Assembly: GCA_965237785.1 (NCBI GenBank)
Contig: OZ250159.1
Coordinates: 1,116,001 to 1,180,000 of the forward strand
Reading direction: 5' to 3'
DNA length: 64,000 nucleotides
Source of the DNA: UBA6522 sp965237785
Lineage (GTDB): Bacteria; Pseudomonadota; Gammaproteobacteria; Steroidobacterales; Rariloculaceae
Part shown: positions 1 to 8,117 of the stretch, piece by piece
Layout of the letters: each line of letters starts with the position of its first letter
Numbering within the stretch: the stretch's first letter is position 1
The notes under the pieces: model-generated
Databases searched by the model: none
The model's input: the letters and a program-made list of their open reading frames with translations, nothing else
What the model was told of the DNA's origin: nothing
Made by a program: the position numbers and the translations under genes

Positions 1-1
1 C

Positions 2-706
2 TACGGCATCACTCGAGACAGTCAGGACGAGTATGCGTTGCAAAGTCAGCAGCGTACCGCGGCCGGTCAGGCGAACGGCAAGTTCAACGATGAGATCGTG
101 CCACTGCCATCGACCAAGGGCGTGATGGATCGGGAGACCGGGGAAATCGGTTTCGAGGCCGTGGTTCTGGAGAAGGATGAAGGCAATCGATCCGGAACCA
201 GTCTGGAGGGCTTGTCGTCGCTCAATCCAGTCCGGGAAGACGGGTTCATAACGGCCGGAAACGCGAGTCAGTTATCGGACGGCGCATCCGCTTGTGTGGT
301 CATGGAAGCGAGTATCGCCGAGCGTAAGGGCCTGCTCCCTCTGGGCATTTACCGCGGAACGGCGGTGGCCGGCTGCGAACCCGATGAGATGGGGATCGGA
401 CCGGTTTTCGCCGTACCGAAGCTGCTGGAGCGTAACGGCCTTAAGATGGACGATATCGACCTGTGGGAGCTCAACGAAGCGTTCGCCGTGCAGGTGCTTT
501 ATTGCCGGGATACGCTCGGCATCCCAAACGACAGGTTGAACGTCGATGGCGGCGCCATTTCGATCGGACACCCCTATGGCATGTCCGGTGCGCGGATGGT
601 CGGCCATGCGCTGATCGAGGGTAAGCGGCGTGGTGCGCGATACCTCGTATGCACCATGTGTATCGGCGGTGGCCAGGGTGCTGCGTCACTGTTCGAAGTC
701 GTGTAG
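2..706 (+). CDS. acetyl-CoA acetyltransferase (thiolase), C-terminal part
   Basis: Thiolase-superfamily enzyme that condenses or cleaves acyl-CoA and acetyl-CoA in beta-oxidation or ketone metabolism. The gene enters from the left edge; the first complete in-frame codon is at base 2, so about the first 40% of a normal 390-residue protein is missing. The C-terminal domain is complete. ELNEAFA is the usual thiolase helix, GHPYGMSGAR carries the catalytic histidine, and CTMCIGGGQGAA carries the second catalytic cysteine and the CoA-binding glycine loop. It ends just before the remnants of two oxidoreductase genes on the same strand, which suggests it once belonged to a fatty-acid or aromatic catabolic operon. 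Substrate chain length cannot be read from this part. Family very sure; precise role open. Confidence 0.93.
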   Translation, partial: YGITRDSQDEYALQSQQRTAAGQANGKFNDEIVPLPSTKGVMDRETGEIGFEAVVLEKDEGNRSGTSLEGLSSLNPVREDGFITAGNASQLSDGASACVVMEASIAERKGLLPLGIYRGTAVAGCEPDEMGIGPVFAVPKLLERNGLKMDDIDLWELNEAFAVQVLYCRDTLGIPNDRLNVDGGAISIGHPYGMSGARMVGHALIEGKRRGARYLVCTMCIGGGQGAASLFEVV

Positions 707-717
707 GGCAGGGGAAT

Positions 718-826
718 ATGGCGATGCGCGCGGTGGTTTGCTCGGAGCTCGGGCCCGCCAGCAAACTGAAGTTAACGGATTTCCCCGAGCCCTGGGCAAG
801 GTGGTTCTCAGGGTAGGGGAGTGCTG
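718..826 (+). pseudogene. N-terminal remnant of a quinone oxidoreductase / zinc-type dehydrogenase
   Basis: An ATG 11 bases after the thiolase stop, preceded by GGGGAAT, opens a peptide beginning MAMRAVVCSELGP and continuing KLKLTDFPEP. This is the standard N-terminus of NADPH:quinone oxidoreductases of the medium-chain dehydrogenase superfamily. The frame then hits TAG at 814, while a neighbouring frame continues GKVVLRVGEC, also typical of the family, before its own stop at 824-826. So about 40 codons survive with one frameshift and roughly 280 codons are gone. The next gene begins at once, so this looks like a deletion scar and not a functional gene. Confidence 0.7.
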
Positions 827-1135
827 ATGGAGCTTGAGGGCAGGACCGTCGCCGTCACGGGTGCCGCCGGCGGTATTGGCGCAGCACTGTGTCGCGGGTT
901 TCACGACGCCGGCGCCGCGGCGATCGCGGCACTCGACCTGGATCGACCCGGTGCTGAGGCGGTTACAGCACCTCTCTCCGGACTGGCGCTCGGTGTGGAC
1001 GTCGGCAACGAGGGGGCGCTCATCATGATTCTGCCGCACGCCAGGGCGGGAGACTATTTTCGCGGCAAGGCCGCCGACTACGAGCGTTGGATCGCCGGCA
1101 TGCGCGGGTTGCGTCGCAAGGCCAGGCGAGCGTAG
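827..1135 (+). pseudogene. short-chain dehydrogenase with large internal deletion
   Basis: The ATG at 827 follows GGGGAG at a normal ribosome-binding distance. Residues 1-65 are a classical SDR start with the Rossmann motif TGAAGGIG and the acidic residue after the second strand (LDLDRP). The sequence then jumps, still in frame, to ILPHARAGDYFRGKAADYERW, which resembles the last 35-40 residues of SDR proteins. The whole catalytic middle, with the NNAG, Ser and YxxxK motifs and about 150 residues, is absent. The result is a 102-residue open frame that cannot be an active dehydrogenase. It lies next to another deletion scar (718-826), so both losses may stem from the same decay of an operon behind the thiolase. 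Confidence 0.72.
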
Positions 1136-1189
1136 TCCGCAGTTCTTGCAAAGCTGCGACCGTGGGCGCGTTCGGACAGCACTTGCGGT

Positions 1190-1936
1190 TCAGATCGTGC
1201 CGGTAAAGCTGAAAGCGCGCATGCCCGTTTCGTCCGGATCGCCAGTCAATATCTCCAGACCGCGCACCAGGGCGATGGGCGCGTCCGGGCGAGCGCGGGC
1301 CAGACCGCTTATATCGTAGTTGCCGTCAGCACCGAGGCTGGCGGACCCCCGTACCTGCAGCGGACCGCCCCGGTCCTCAAAAGCACCCCTGAGGTCAGCG
1401 GTACCGGAAAGCGAGACGTTGTAGCTGCCGAGCGCAACGGAATCGCCCACGCTGCCGGGAACCAGGGATGGCACGATGAGTTGGGCCAGGCGCACCTCTC
1501 CCGTGGCAGCGGTCAGCCGGCCGTTTTGCAGCACGACTTCGGTCAAATCGAAGCTGATCTGACCGCGGATACCGACGATGGGCAGAACGGCCGCAAGGGC
1601 TGAAAGGCTGCAACCGGCACGAAGCCCCGTAAGGACGATTTCTCCGGTCCCGACGCGAACATCGGCTTGCAGGAATCCATCGCCGAGGCCGGTCTCGATC
1701 CGCGCCCCCGGCCGCGCGAGCAGGATCGACCAGGGTTGGATCTGCCAACGGAGTTCCTGGAATCCGAGTTCGCCCGCGGAACCCAACTCGGCACGGCCCG
1801 ACCACACCGTACCTTGTAACCCGGATAGACGAAGTTCGTCAGGCGCAAACCAGCGGTAGGCGGTGCCGGCCGGGAAGGACGCGATGGTGAACGCGATATA
1901 GGCGGCCACGCCCAGGCCTATCCACCTGGTCTGCAT
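1190..1936 (-). CDS. gspN: type II secretion system protein N
   Basis: Last gene of a minus-strand gspGHIJKLMN run. The 248-residue protein has one N-terminal membrane helix (residues about 5-25) followed by a beta-rich periplasmic domain with the family's pattern of repeated short strands (LSGLQGTVWSGRA, IRGQISFDL). GspN is a non-universal part of the inner-membrane assembly platform and its mechanism is poorly defined. Start taken at the ATG before the transmembrane helix. A gap of about 75 bases separates it from gspM, the only such gap in the run. Assigned by family look plus position. Confidence 0.85.
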   Translation of the reverse strand: MQTRWIGLGVAAYIAFTIASFPAGTAYRWFAPDELRLSGLQGTVWSGRAELGSAGELGFQELRWQIQPWSILLARPGARIETGLGDGFLQADVRVGTGEIVLTGLRAGCSLSALAAVLPIVGIRGQISFDLTEVVLQNGRLTAATGEVRLAQLIVPSLVPGSVGDSVALGSYNVSLSGTADLRGAFEDRGGPLQVRGSASLGADGNYDISGLARARPDAPIALVRGLEILTGDPDETGMRAFSFTGTI

Positions 1937-2012
1937 GGCTCACAGTTCCCGGTCGCGTGCGGATTGGCGACCGCGGTAGCGACTCGGTGCGCGATGCGGG
2001 CGAGACTTCACG

Positions 2013-2483
2013 CTAGTTTCTCCGCAATACCAGGGTCGCGTTGACGAGTCCGGGCTGTTGCGTGGAATCCATATTGGCCGAATCCACGGATATTCCGTGG
2101 CCCTGTTGCAAGGCGTCGAGCCAACCCAGCAGGCGGGCGAACGGAACCCGCTGGAAGCTCACGCGAATCCCGTTCTCACCATCGGGTTGATTGCGGGCCA
2201 GTGTGCCGCCCAAACCGTGTGCTCGATGTGTTTGGTCCATTACCAGAACCAAAGACTCCGACGATGGTAAGGACCGGGGCAGGGAGGCGCCAATCGCCTC
2301 GAACCGGCGCACCTCGCTCAGCGTCCCTTGCTTCTCGGTCACGGCTCGGTCCAACTCCAGGGTCGCGTTTCGCAACGGTGTCCAGGCGAAACTCCACGCG
2401 AGGATCAACGTAGCCAATGCGCCGCCAATTGCAATGACAAGGCGCTCGCGGGGTTGCAGGGATTCGAACCACGTTCTCATCAT
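2013..2483 (-). CDS. gspM: type II secretion system protein M
   Basis: A 156-residue bitopic inner-membrane protein with a short cytoplasmic start (WFESLQPRERL), one helix at about residues 17-37, then a periplasmic coiled-coil and ferredoxin-like domain. GspM binds GspL and stabilises the GspE-GspL platform. The ATG overlaps the gspL stop as ATGA, so translation is probably coupled; a second ATG directly follows. Length matches the usual 150-180 residues. Confidence 0.9.
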   Translation of the reverse strand: MMRTWFESLQPRERLVIAIGGALATLILAWSFAWTPLRNATLELDRAVTEKQGTLSEVRRFEAIGASLPRSLPSSESLVLVMDQTHRAHGLGGTLARNQPDGENGIRVSFQRVPFARLLGWLDALQQGHGISVDSANMDSTQQPGLVNATLVLRRN

Positions 2484-3715
2484 GGTTCACCGGTGATCTG
2501 CAAGCGTCCCAACACGCCGTCCTCGGAGGGATTGGCGGACAAGATGGAGGCCTGAAACGCGCCCTGGCCGTTCACCTTTCGGGTCAACTCGTCCAGCGCG
2601 GAAACGCTGGCGGATGTCATACGCAGGTCCATTACTCCATTGCGATAGCTTAATGCTTCGATGCTCGCGGTTTCGTCCCACGCTTGCGTCACCGCGTCCA
2701 GTACCGCCAGGAAGCCACCTCCGGTGCTGTTGGCGGTCGATGCCAGGACCCGCCGAACCTCGGCCTCGCAACTCGATAGCACGGCTGATTGCACAGCGCG
2801 TTGACACGCTGTCCGCAGCATCGATGTCAACGTCCGGTCTTCCCTGCTCAACGACACGTAGCGCACGCCTTCGCCGAGCATTGCCAGCGAGACGAGACCG
2901 ACCAGCAGCGCGGCGGCCATCCGCCAGGGCTTGAACCTGGTGTGCCAATCGGTCTTGGGCCCATACGCGCCCTGCAGCAAGTTGCTTCCCGGTTGGCCTA
3001 TCAGCGTTGTTCCGAGCCGGGGCAGCAATCCGTCTCGCAACAGTTGTACATCGACGCTGAGGTTCTGCTCGCGCAGCCACGCCAACTCATCCTCACACCG
3101 GGCGTATCCCGCTTCGTCGGCGTACAGGAGCACGTGCAGGGGATCGGATTGACCTTCGACGTTGCCGTGTACCACCTCCAGGACCTCACTCAGCGTCAGC
3201 CCCTGCAGCGCGAAGGGCGCCTGCCCGGGAGCACGGCCATGGATGCAATTGTCTTCGACGAGCAGGGTCAGGCATCCGGGCGTTGCCGGCACGCCTTCGG
3301 ATTCCGCGTACATGAGTTCCGGCGACAGTCCGGCACGTTCGCAGTCCTCAAGCCAGCGATCCACAAGCGGCCGGGCAACGACCGCCACGGGCATCTCGCC
3401 CGACGCATCCCTCGTGCCCGCGGCGAAATGCAGCCGCTCCACATCGTCGGCGACCGCATCTTCAAGGGAGTACGGCAGCATCTGCCGCAACCGTGTCGGA
3501 CTCTTGACCGGCAAGGATGCGCGGGTGCAGACGACGCCAAGCCCGGAAACCAGCAACATCACGCGCCGCTGGCCGGCCGCCGGGACAGCGGCCTCCAGGG
3601 AGCCCTGCCCGATAGGTGAGAGGCGCTGTCCAGCGGAGTCAAGCGCAACCCAGCTAACGTCCCCGGTACCGTCCGCGGATTCCGCCGGCAATCGAACCAC
3701 CAGGAATTCAGCCAC
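2480..3715 (-). CDS. gspL: type II secretion system protein L
   Basis: A 411-residue platform protein linking the cytoplasmic ATPase GspE to the membrane. The N-terminal two thirds are the actin-like cytoplasmic domain, a membrane helix lies near residues 265-285 (MAAALLVGLVSLAMLG), and a periplasmic ferredoxin-like domain ends the protein. Starts with GTG two bases after the gspK stop and shares four bases with gspM. No gspE is present in this window, so its partner must be encoded elsewhere. Confidence 0.92.
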   Translation of the reverse strand: MAEFLVVRLPAESADGTGDVSWVALDSAGQRLSPIGQGSLEAAVPAAGQRRVMLLVSGLGVVCTRASLPVKSPTRLRQMLPYSLEDAVADDVERLHFAAGTRDASGEMPVAVVARPLVDRWLEDCERAGLSPELMYAESEGVPATPGCLTLLVEDNCIHGRAPGQAPFALQGLTLSEVLEVVHGNVEGQSDPLHVLLYADEAGYARCEDELAWLREQNLSVDVQLLRDGLLPRLGTTLIGQPGSNLLQGAYGPKTDWHTRFKPWRMAAALLVGLVSLAMLGEGVRYVSLSREDRTLTSMLRTACQRAVQSAVLSSCEAEVRRVLASTANSTGGGFLAVLDAVTQAWDETASIEALSYRNGVMDLRMTSASVSALDELTRKVNGQGAFQASILSANPSEDGVLGRLQITGEP

Positions 3716-3717
3716 GG

Positions 3718-4647
3718 CTACAGCACCCCCAGACTGCGAAAGATTGCGCCGACGAGACCGCTCGGATCCCGTTCCAGCAGAGAGTATAAGGTCAGTTGAT
3801 GCGTGCCGAGCACTACTGTAGCGGTCAGCAGAAAGTATCGGCTGGTGCCTGCCATACGGCCGCGGACGTCGGGATCCACCAGGTTGCCGAAGGTCGCATC
3901 GATGTCCGCGAATTCGGCACCGCCGCGCTGCTCTACCAGCGACGCCGCCAGGGCGAGGTCGATATCGTCCGAAAGGGAGGCCAGGACCGGCGCCGACGCG
4001 GTATTGACATTCAAAAGAGTACCCGACGGCAACGTCGTGACGTAGGGCAGCAAGACCTGGAAACTGTCCGCATCGAATCCCGTCATCGCCGTCAATTCGC
4101 TGGGGCTGGTGATCGGTCCATCGGGCGTACGATAGGGCGGCGTGGCGCTCGCATAGGCGCCGTCCTCCGCACCGCCCGGAAAGCTGGCGTCCCCGTTTGC
4201 GTCGAGCCAGTCGATAACCGCGCCTGCGACGCTTGCGTCCAATCCCAGCGACGCCAGCAATCGCTCGAATTGCCGTTGAGCGATAACATCGACCTCACCC
4301 TGGGGAGTCACCAGATTATTCAGGTTGAAGCGCCCCTGCAGATCTTCCAGGCGACCGCCGATGGCGCCGCCGTCCACCGGCAGCGGAGGCAACTCCAAGG
4401 CCCACTGTTCGCCCAGATGGTCGCTTTGCGGCGATTCCACCTGGTCCTGGCGGAGAATGTCTCCGGCCCACGCTTCGGCGCCTTGCAGGTACATCAGGCC
4501 CTGGTCCGCTGCCAGTCCGGCCGCCGCCCTTCGTTGGTCCACGGTGGCGGTCCACATCATGTTCACGGCGATCATCGTGCCGAGAGTCACTACGACCATG
4601 GCGGTCAGGACCGCCACGCCGCGCTGCTGTTGCGCGGCATGGTTCAT
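3718..4647 (-). CDS. gspK: type II secretion system minor pseudopilin K
   Basis: A 309-residue minor pseudopilin that caps the pseudopilus tip with GspI and GspJ. It has a short leader (MNHAAQQQRG), then a hydrophobic helix VAVLTAMVVVTLGTMI where other pseudopilins have FTLIE. The typical large alpha-helical insert with a helix-hairpin-helix-like part follows (ELTAMTGFDADSF, LLNVNTASAPVLASL). Its ATG overlaps the gspJ stop. Confidence 0.92.
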   Translation of the reverse strand: MNHAAQQQRGVAVLTAMVVVTLGTMIAVNMMWTATVDQRRAAAGLAADQGLMYLQGAEAWAGDILRQDQVESPQSDHLGEQWALELPPLPVDGGAIGGRLEDLQGRFNLNNLVTPQGEVDVIAQRQFERLLASLGLDASVAGAVIDWLDANGDASFPGGAEDGAYASATPPYRTPDGPITSPSELTAMTGFDADSFQVLLPYVTTLPSGTLLNVNTASAPVLASLSDDIDLALAASLVEQRGGAEFADIDATFGNLVDPDVRGRMAGTSRYFLLTATVVLGTHQLTLYSLLERDPSGLVGAIFRSLGVL

Positions 4648-5258
4648 CCGCCGACCTCCACCGTCCGCCAGAGATGGCCCAGATCCTCAAGATAGAGATT
4701 GAATTCCACCAACCGGGGTCGAGTCACCAGCGAGTCCGGAGTCGCCATGTCCAACGGCGGCCACGCCACGTGCCATTGGCCGTTGCGGTCGAGCAGACGA
4801 ATTTCCACGTTATCCACGCCGGTCAACAGTTCCGTGCGAACGGGCGGCGTTGCCAGGGTTCGGTCCATGACCGGCCAATGAAAGCGAACCAACGTGCTGT
4901 CGGCCGCCTCCCAGTCGTATGCGACCCGCAGAACGTGGCCTCGTGGTAGCTTGGCCGGATTGGCCCAACCCCCACGGCTCATTTCCACGGCAAACTGCTG
5001 GTTGGGCCCGACGAGAAAGCTCGGCTTCCACGTTTCGCCGGATTCGTCACGGGTTGCGCGGGGGTGTATCTGCGCCAGGTCCTGGGCGATGATTCGCATG
5101 GCGAATTGAATGTCGCGCCAGCGCTCGGTTCTCGCTTCCGCAATGGACTGCTGCCGGATTACCGTGTTTAACCCGCTCAACGCAATGACACCGATCACCG
5201 CCAGGATTGACATGGCAACGAGCAGCTCGATCAGGGTAAATCCGCGGGCGGACTTCAT
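4644..5258 (-). CDS. gspJ: type II secretion system minor pseudopilin J
   Basis: A 204-residue minor pseudopilin. The leader MKSARG is followed by the prepilin-peptidase site and helix FTLIELLVAMSILAVIGVIA, with the conserved Glu at +5. The C-terminal part holds the GspJ-type beta-sheet segments (VEIRLLDRNGQWH, LVEFNLYLEDLG). Overlaps gspI and gspK by four bases each. Forms the tip complex with GspI and GspK. Confidence 0.93.
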   Translation of the reverse strand: MKSARGFTLIELLVAMSILAVIGVIALSGLNTVIRQQSIAEARTERWRDIQFAMRIIAQDLAQIHPRATRDESGETWKPSFLVGPNQQFAVEMSRGGWANPAKLPRGHVLRVAYDWEAADSTLVRFHWPVMDRTLATPPVRTELLTGVDNVEIRLLDRNGQWHVAWPPLDMATPDSLVTRPRLVEFNLYLEDLGHLWRTVEVGG

Positions 5259-5692
5259 CGGCCGGAACTCCCGGCGCCGGCAAGCCAGCTGGGGGGTGGC
5301 AGCCCAGGTGGAGGAGGGGGCTCCAGCAGGCCCGACACGGTGTGGATGATCCGCTCGGGACGATCCGCGAGCGCCACCGATACATCGACTCTACGGAGAT
5401 TTTCAACCGCTGTTTCGGAAACCTCTGCGCGCCGGATCCACGTGCGTTGTGCGTAGTCCACTTCGTCCCGGGTCTCGCCCGGTTGCGGCCACTGCGGCGC
5501 GACGCTGAGTTCGGCGATGCGGTTTGTGGCGATCCAACTGGCAAGTACTTTGTGCTCGATGTAATCGGCGCCGACGGCGTAGCGATTGAGTTGGACATGT
5601 ACAGCCATCATCCCCAGGGCAACGATGGCCAGCGCCACAAGGGTTTCCAGAAGCGTAAACCCGGTGCTCCGGTTACGATCCGTCGAAGCCAC
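5255..5692 (-). CDS. gspI: type II secretion system minor pseudopilin I
   Basis: A 145-residue minor pseudopilin with leader MASTDRNRSTG and the processed helix FTLLETLVALAIVALGMMAV. The short beta domain (NRIAELSVAPQWPQPGETRDE) is typical of GspI, which nucleates the tip complex. The ATG lies about 20 bases inside the end of gspH, so the two are tightly packed. Proline-rich C-terminus (PPPPPG) is a small local oddity. Confidence 0.92.
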   Translation of the reverse strand: MASTDRNRSTGFTLLETLVALAIVALGMMAVHVQLNRYAVGADYIEHKVLASWIATNRIAELSVAPQWPQPGETRDEVDYAQRTWIRRAEVSETAVENLRRVDVSVALADRPERIIHTVSGLLEPPPPPGLPPPSWLAGAGSSGR

Positions 5693-6239
5693 GCGTGGTT
5701 ACCTCCAGTGAACCGTCCAGCATTCCCGTCAATACGTAGCGGCCACCGGTCGGAGTCCGAAAGAACTCTGCTTCAAAGGGGGTGATCGCGCCGCTGGCGA
5801 GGAGTATCACCTGGGGTTCCGGTACTTCCAGCAGTTGCGGACGAAACTCGGATTCGAGCGCAATCTCGCGGTCGTCCATGAAGAGCGCCAATTCCAGCGG
5901 TTCGGAAAGATCGTGCGCGCTCAGGAAGTAGTCTCCGGAGGGGGCAAACCAATTCAACTGTTGATAGTCGTAGACGAAGAACCGGTAACCGGACTCGGTG
6001 AACATGACGCCATAATCCCGGGTTTCCAATACGGCTTCTTCCATCAACACATCGATAAGGCTTCTGAGTCTGAGCGTTTCACGTTCAAGCTCCCGGTCGC
6101 CGCCGAGCACACCTAGCGACAACATGGCCACACCGGCGAACAAACCGATGATGGCCACCACGACCAGCAACTCTACAAGTGAAAACCCGGCGGCCCGGGT
6201 TCGAGCGGTTGCGGTGCGCAACGGTCGGTAGTCAGTCAA
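5673..6239 (-). CDS. gspH: type II secretion system minor pseudopilin H
   Basis: Minor pseudopilin with the processing site and helix G/FSLVELLVVVAIIGLFAGVA, followed by the GspH domain. The first ATG in this frame (6320) would overlap gspG by nearly 90 bases, which is unlikely. A TTG at 6239 overlaps the gspG stop codon, and another TTG at 6221 would give a 12-residue leader. I use 6239; either gives a normal length of about 185 residues. Start therefore uncertain, identity firm from the motif and from its place between gspG and gspI. Confidence 0.86.
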   Translation of the reverse strand: MTDYRPLRTATARTRAAGFSLVELLVVVAIIGLFAGVAMLSLGVLGGDRELERETLRLRSLIDVLMEEAVLETRDYGVMFTESGYRFFVYDYQQLNWFAPSGDYFLSAHDLSEPLELALFMDDREIALESEFRPQLLEVPEPQVILLASGAITPFEAEFFRTPTGGRYVLTGMLDGSLEVTTRGFDGS

Positions 6240-6648
6240 GGCCCCAGTTGCCGATGTCCGCGTTGATATCTTCACCGCCCTGAGCGCCGTCCGCACCGTA
6301 GGACAAAAGATCGAACTCACCCTGCTGGCCTGGATAGGCGTATCGATATGGCTGGTTCCACGGGTCCGACGGGAGATTGCGCAAGTACGCCTGCCAGTTG
6401 GGCGCTGCCGCTTCTCCTGGATTGTTGACCAGTGCCGCCAGTCCCTGGTCCGTTGTGGGATACCGGAAGTTGTCCAATCGGTAGAGGTTCAGCGCTGTCT
6501 CGATGCTACGAATATCCGCCCTCGCGCGATTCACGGCTGCCCGGTCGATGTTGCCAATCAGGTTGGGCGCAACGATAGCAGCCAGGAGACCGATGATCAC
6601 CACAACCACCATGATTTCTATCAACGTGAAGCCCTGCTGGAATGACAT
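6232..6648 (-). CDS. gspG: type II secretion system major pseudopilin G
   Basis: Major pseudopilin, 138 residues. The ATG at 6648 gives the short leader MSFQQG followed by FTLIEIMVVVVIIGLLAAI, the hallmark of GspG, with the processing glycine and Glu5. The C-terminal loop DLLSYGADGAQGGEDINADI holds the aspartates that bind calcium in this family. The longer upstream open frame is not used because the leader would be abnormal. First gene of gspGHIJKLMN; gspC, D, E and F are not upstream, since fabG runs divergently from there. Confidence 0.95.
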   Translation of the reverse strand: MSFQQGFTLIEIMVVVVIIGLLAAIVAPNLIGNIDRAAVNRARADIRSIETALNLYRLDNFRYPTTDQGLAALVNNPGEAAAPNWQAYLRNLPSDPWNQPYRYAYPGQQGEFDLLSYGADGAQGGEDINADIGNWGLD

Positions 6649-6779
6649 ATGGCGCCTGCGTTCGGTGCGACCCGATCGGTGGTTGTAGTCGTTAGGGTCC
6701 GAGTCAGTCCGGCTTTGCCTGATCATCCTCTTCATAGCGGCGAAGATAACACAATCCATGCCCGCTTCGACGACGCAGG

Positions 6780-6805
6780 CTGACAACGCGTCCTGGGCGT
6801 ATAAT
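6780..6805 (+). promoter_or_regulatory. putative fabG promoter
   Basis: A consensus -10 box TATAAT lies at 6800-6805, about 33 bases before the fabG ATG, with CTGACA at 6780-6785. The 14-base spacing is short, so the -35 assignment is weak. GGAGGG sits between this site and the start codon. Confidence 0.4.
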
Positions 6806-6837
6806 CGCGCTCGCATCAACTGGAGGGTATCCGTTCC

Positions 6838-7608
6838 ATGGAATTAGCACAGCTTGGACCTTGGCCCGGCATTGAGGGTCGCGTGGTACTGGTGACCGGT
6901 GCTTCGCGGGGCATCGGGCGCGCGACGGCGCACGCGCTGGGTTTGCAGGGCGCGGTGGTCATTGGCACGGCCACGACCGAATCCGGCGCTTCTGCAATAT
7001 CGGCGCGCCTGGCCGCGGCCTCGTTGCAGGGGCGCGGTCTGGTATTGAATGTCGCCGAGCCCGCCTCGGTGCGAGCACTTTTCGAAACGTTGGCCAGTTC
7101 GGGATCGCCACCCTCGATCCTGGTCAACAATGCTGGAATCGCCCGTGACAATCTCCTCGTCCGTATGAAGCCCGACGAGTGGGACCAGGTACTGTCGACG
7201 AACCTCTCGTCACTCTACTGGGTCTGCAAGGGGGCGGTTCGCGGCATGATGAGGGCGCGCTGGGGACGAATAATCAATATCGCATCCGTGGTCGGTTTGA
7301 CAGGCAACCCCGGGCAGGCCAACTATGCCGCGGCAAAGGCTGGAATGATCGGTTTCAGCAAGTCATTGGCCAGGGAAGTGGCCTCGCGGAACATCACCGT
7401 CAATGTGGTAGCGCCGGGTTTTATCGAGACCGATATGACCCGGGAGATGAGCGAGTCCCGGCAGGATGTCCTCAGAGCCCAGATTCCCTCGGGCCGATTG
7501 GGCACGCCGGAGGATATCGCGGCAGCGGTGGTCTATCTGGCTTCCGACGCGGCGAGCTACATGACGGGGGAAACGCTCAACGTCAACGGCGGTCTCTCGA
7601 TGAACTGA
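6838..7608 (+). CDS. fabG: 3-oxoacyl-[acyl-carrier-protein] reductase
   Basis: NADPH-dependent reductase of the fatty acid elongation cycle, 256 residues. SDR signatures are all present: TGASRGIG near residue 21, NNAGIA near 100, a catalytic Ser in INIASVVGLTG, and YAAAKAG for the Tyr-Lys pair. C-terminal GGLSMN is the usual FabG end. It sits before acpP and fabF in the standard fab order, though fabD is not adjacent, and it is divergent from the secretion genes. GGAGGG lies about 11 bases upstream of the start. Confidence 0.94.
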   Translation: MELAQLGPWPGIEGRVVLVTGASRGIGRATAHALGLQGAVVIGTATTESGASAISARLAAASLQGRGLVLNVAEPASVRALFETLASSGSPPSILVNNAGIARDNLLVRMKPDEWDQVLSTNLSSLYWVCKGAVRGMMRARWGRIINIASVVGLTGNPGQANYAAAKAGMIGFSKSLAREVASRNITVNVVAPGFIETDMTREMSESRQDVLRAQIPSGRLGTPEDIAAAVVYLASDAASYMTGETLNVNGGLSMN

Positions 7609-7760
7609 TTCCACGCGCGGTAATTTCTTGAAGTAAAAGCGAAAATACGATTTTCGGCGGACATTGTAGATTGCCCCGGTTGTTCTCAGTACAATACGCG
7701 CCACGCAGGTGCGGCCATTGGCTTGGCTCGCCGGTCAATTAGTTAAGGGGTGCCCCACGA

Positions 7761-8003
7761 ATGAGTAGTGTCGAAGACCAAGTCAGAGCGATTATCGCTG
7801 AACAGCTCGGCGTCAAAGCGGACGAAATCAAGAACGACGCGTCGTTTGTTGACGATCTGGGAGCGGATTCGCTGGATACCGTCGAGCTGGTCATGGCTTT
7901 AGAGGAAGAATTCGAGACCGAGATTCCCGACGAGGAAGCCGAGAAGATCACCACGGTCCAACATGCGATCGACTACGTCAACGCGAGCAAGAGTGCCCCG
8001 TAG
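7761..8003 (+). CDS. acpP: acyl carrier protein
   Basis: An 80-residue acidic carrier protein. The phosphopantetheine attachment serine lies in GADSLDTVELVMALEEEF, and the N-terminus VEDQVRAIIAEQLGVK is canonical. Lies between fabG and fabF as in most gammaproteobacteria. The 150-base leader upstream of it contains a TACAAT box near 7690, so a separate strong promoter is plausible. Confidence 0.97.
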   Translation: MSSVEDQVRAIIAEQLGVKADEIKNDASFVDDLGADSLDTVELVMALEEEFETEIPDEEAEKITTVQHAIDYVNASKSAP

Positions 8004-8117
8004 CCCGCATATCTCTCCATCGTTGTTCGAGAGGACGTCAATACGCCAGGTTGGCGGGGCGCACGCGCCGAGTGGCGCGGACGTCATAGCTAACCCGAAC
8101 GTGCCAGGTTTGCCCTG

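Noticed and set aside
6649..6819. Long N-terminal extension of gspG
   Set aside because: It would put 57 residues before the prepilin cleavage site; MSFQQG/FTLIE is the natural leader.
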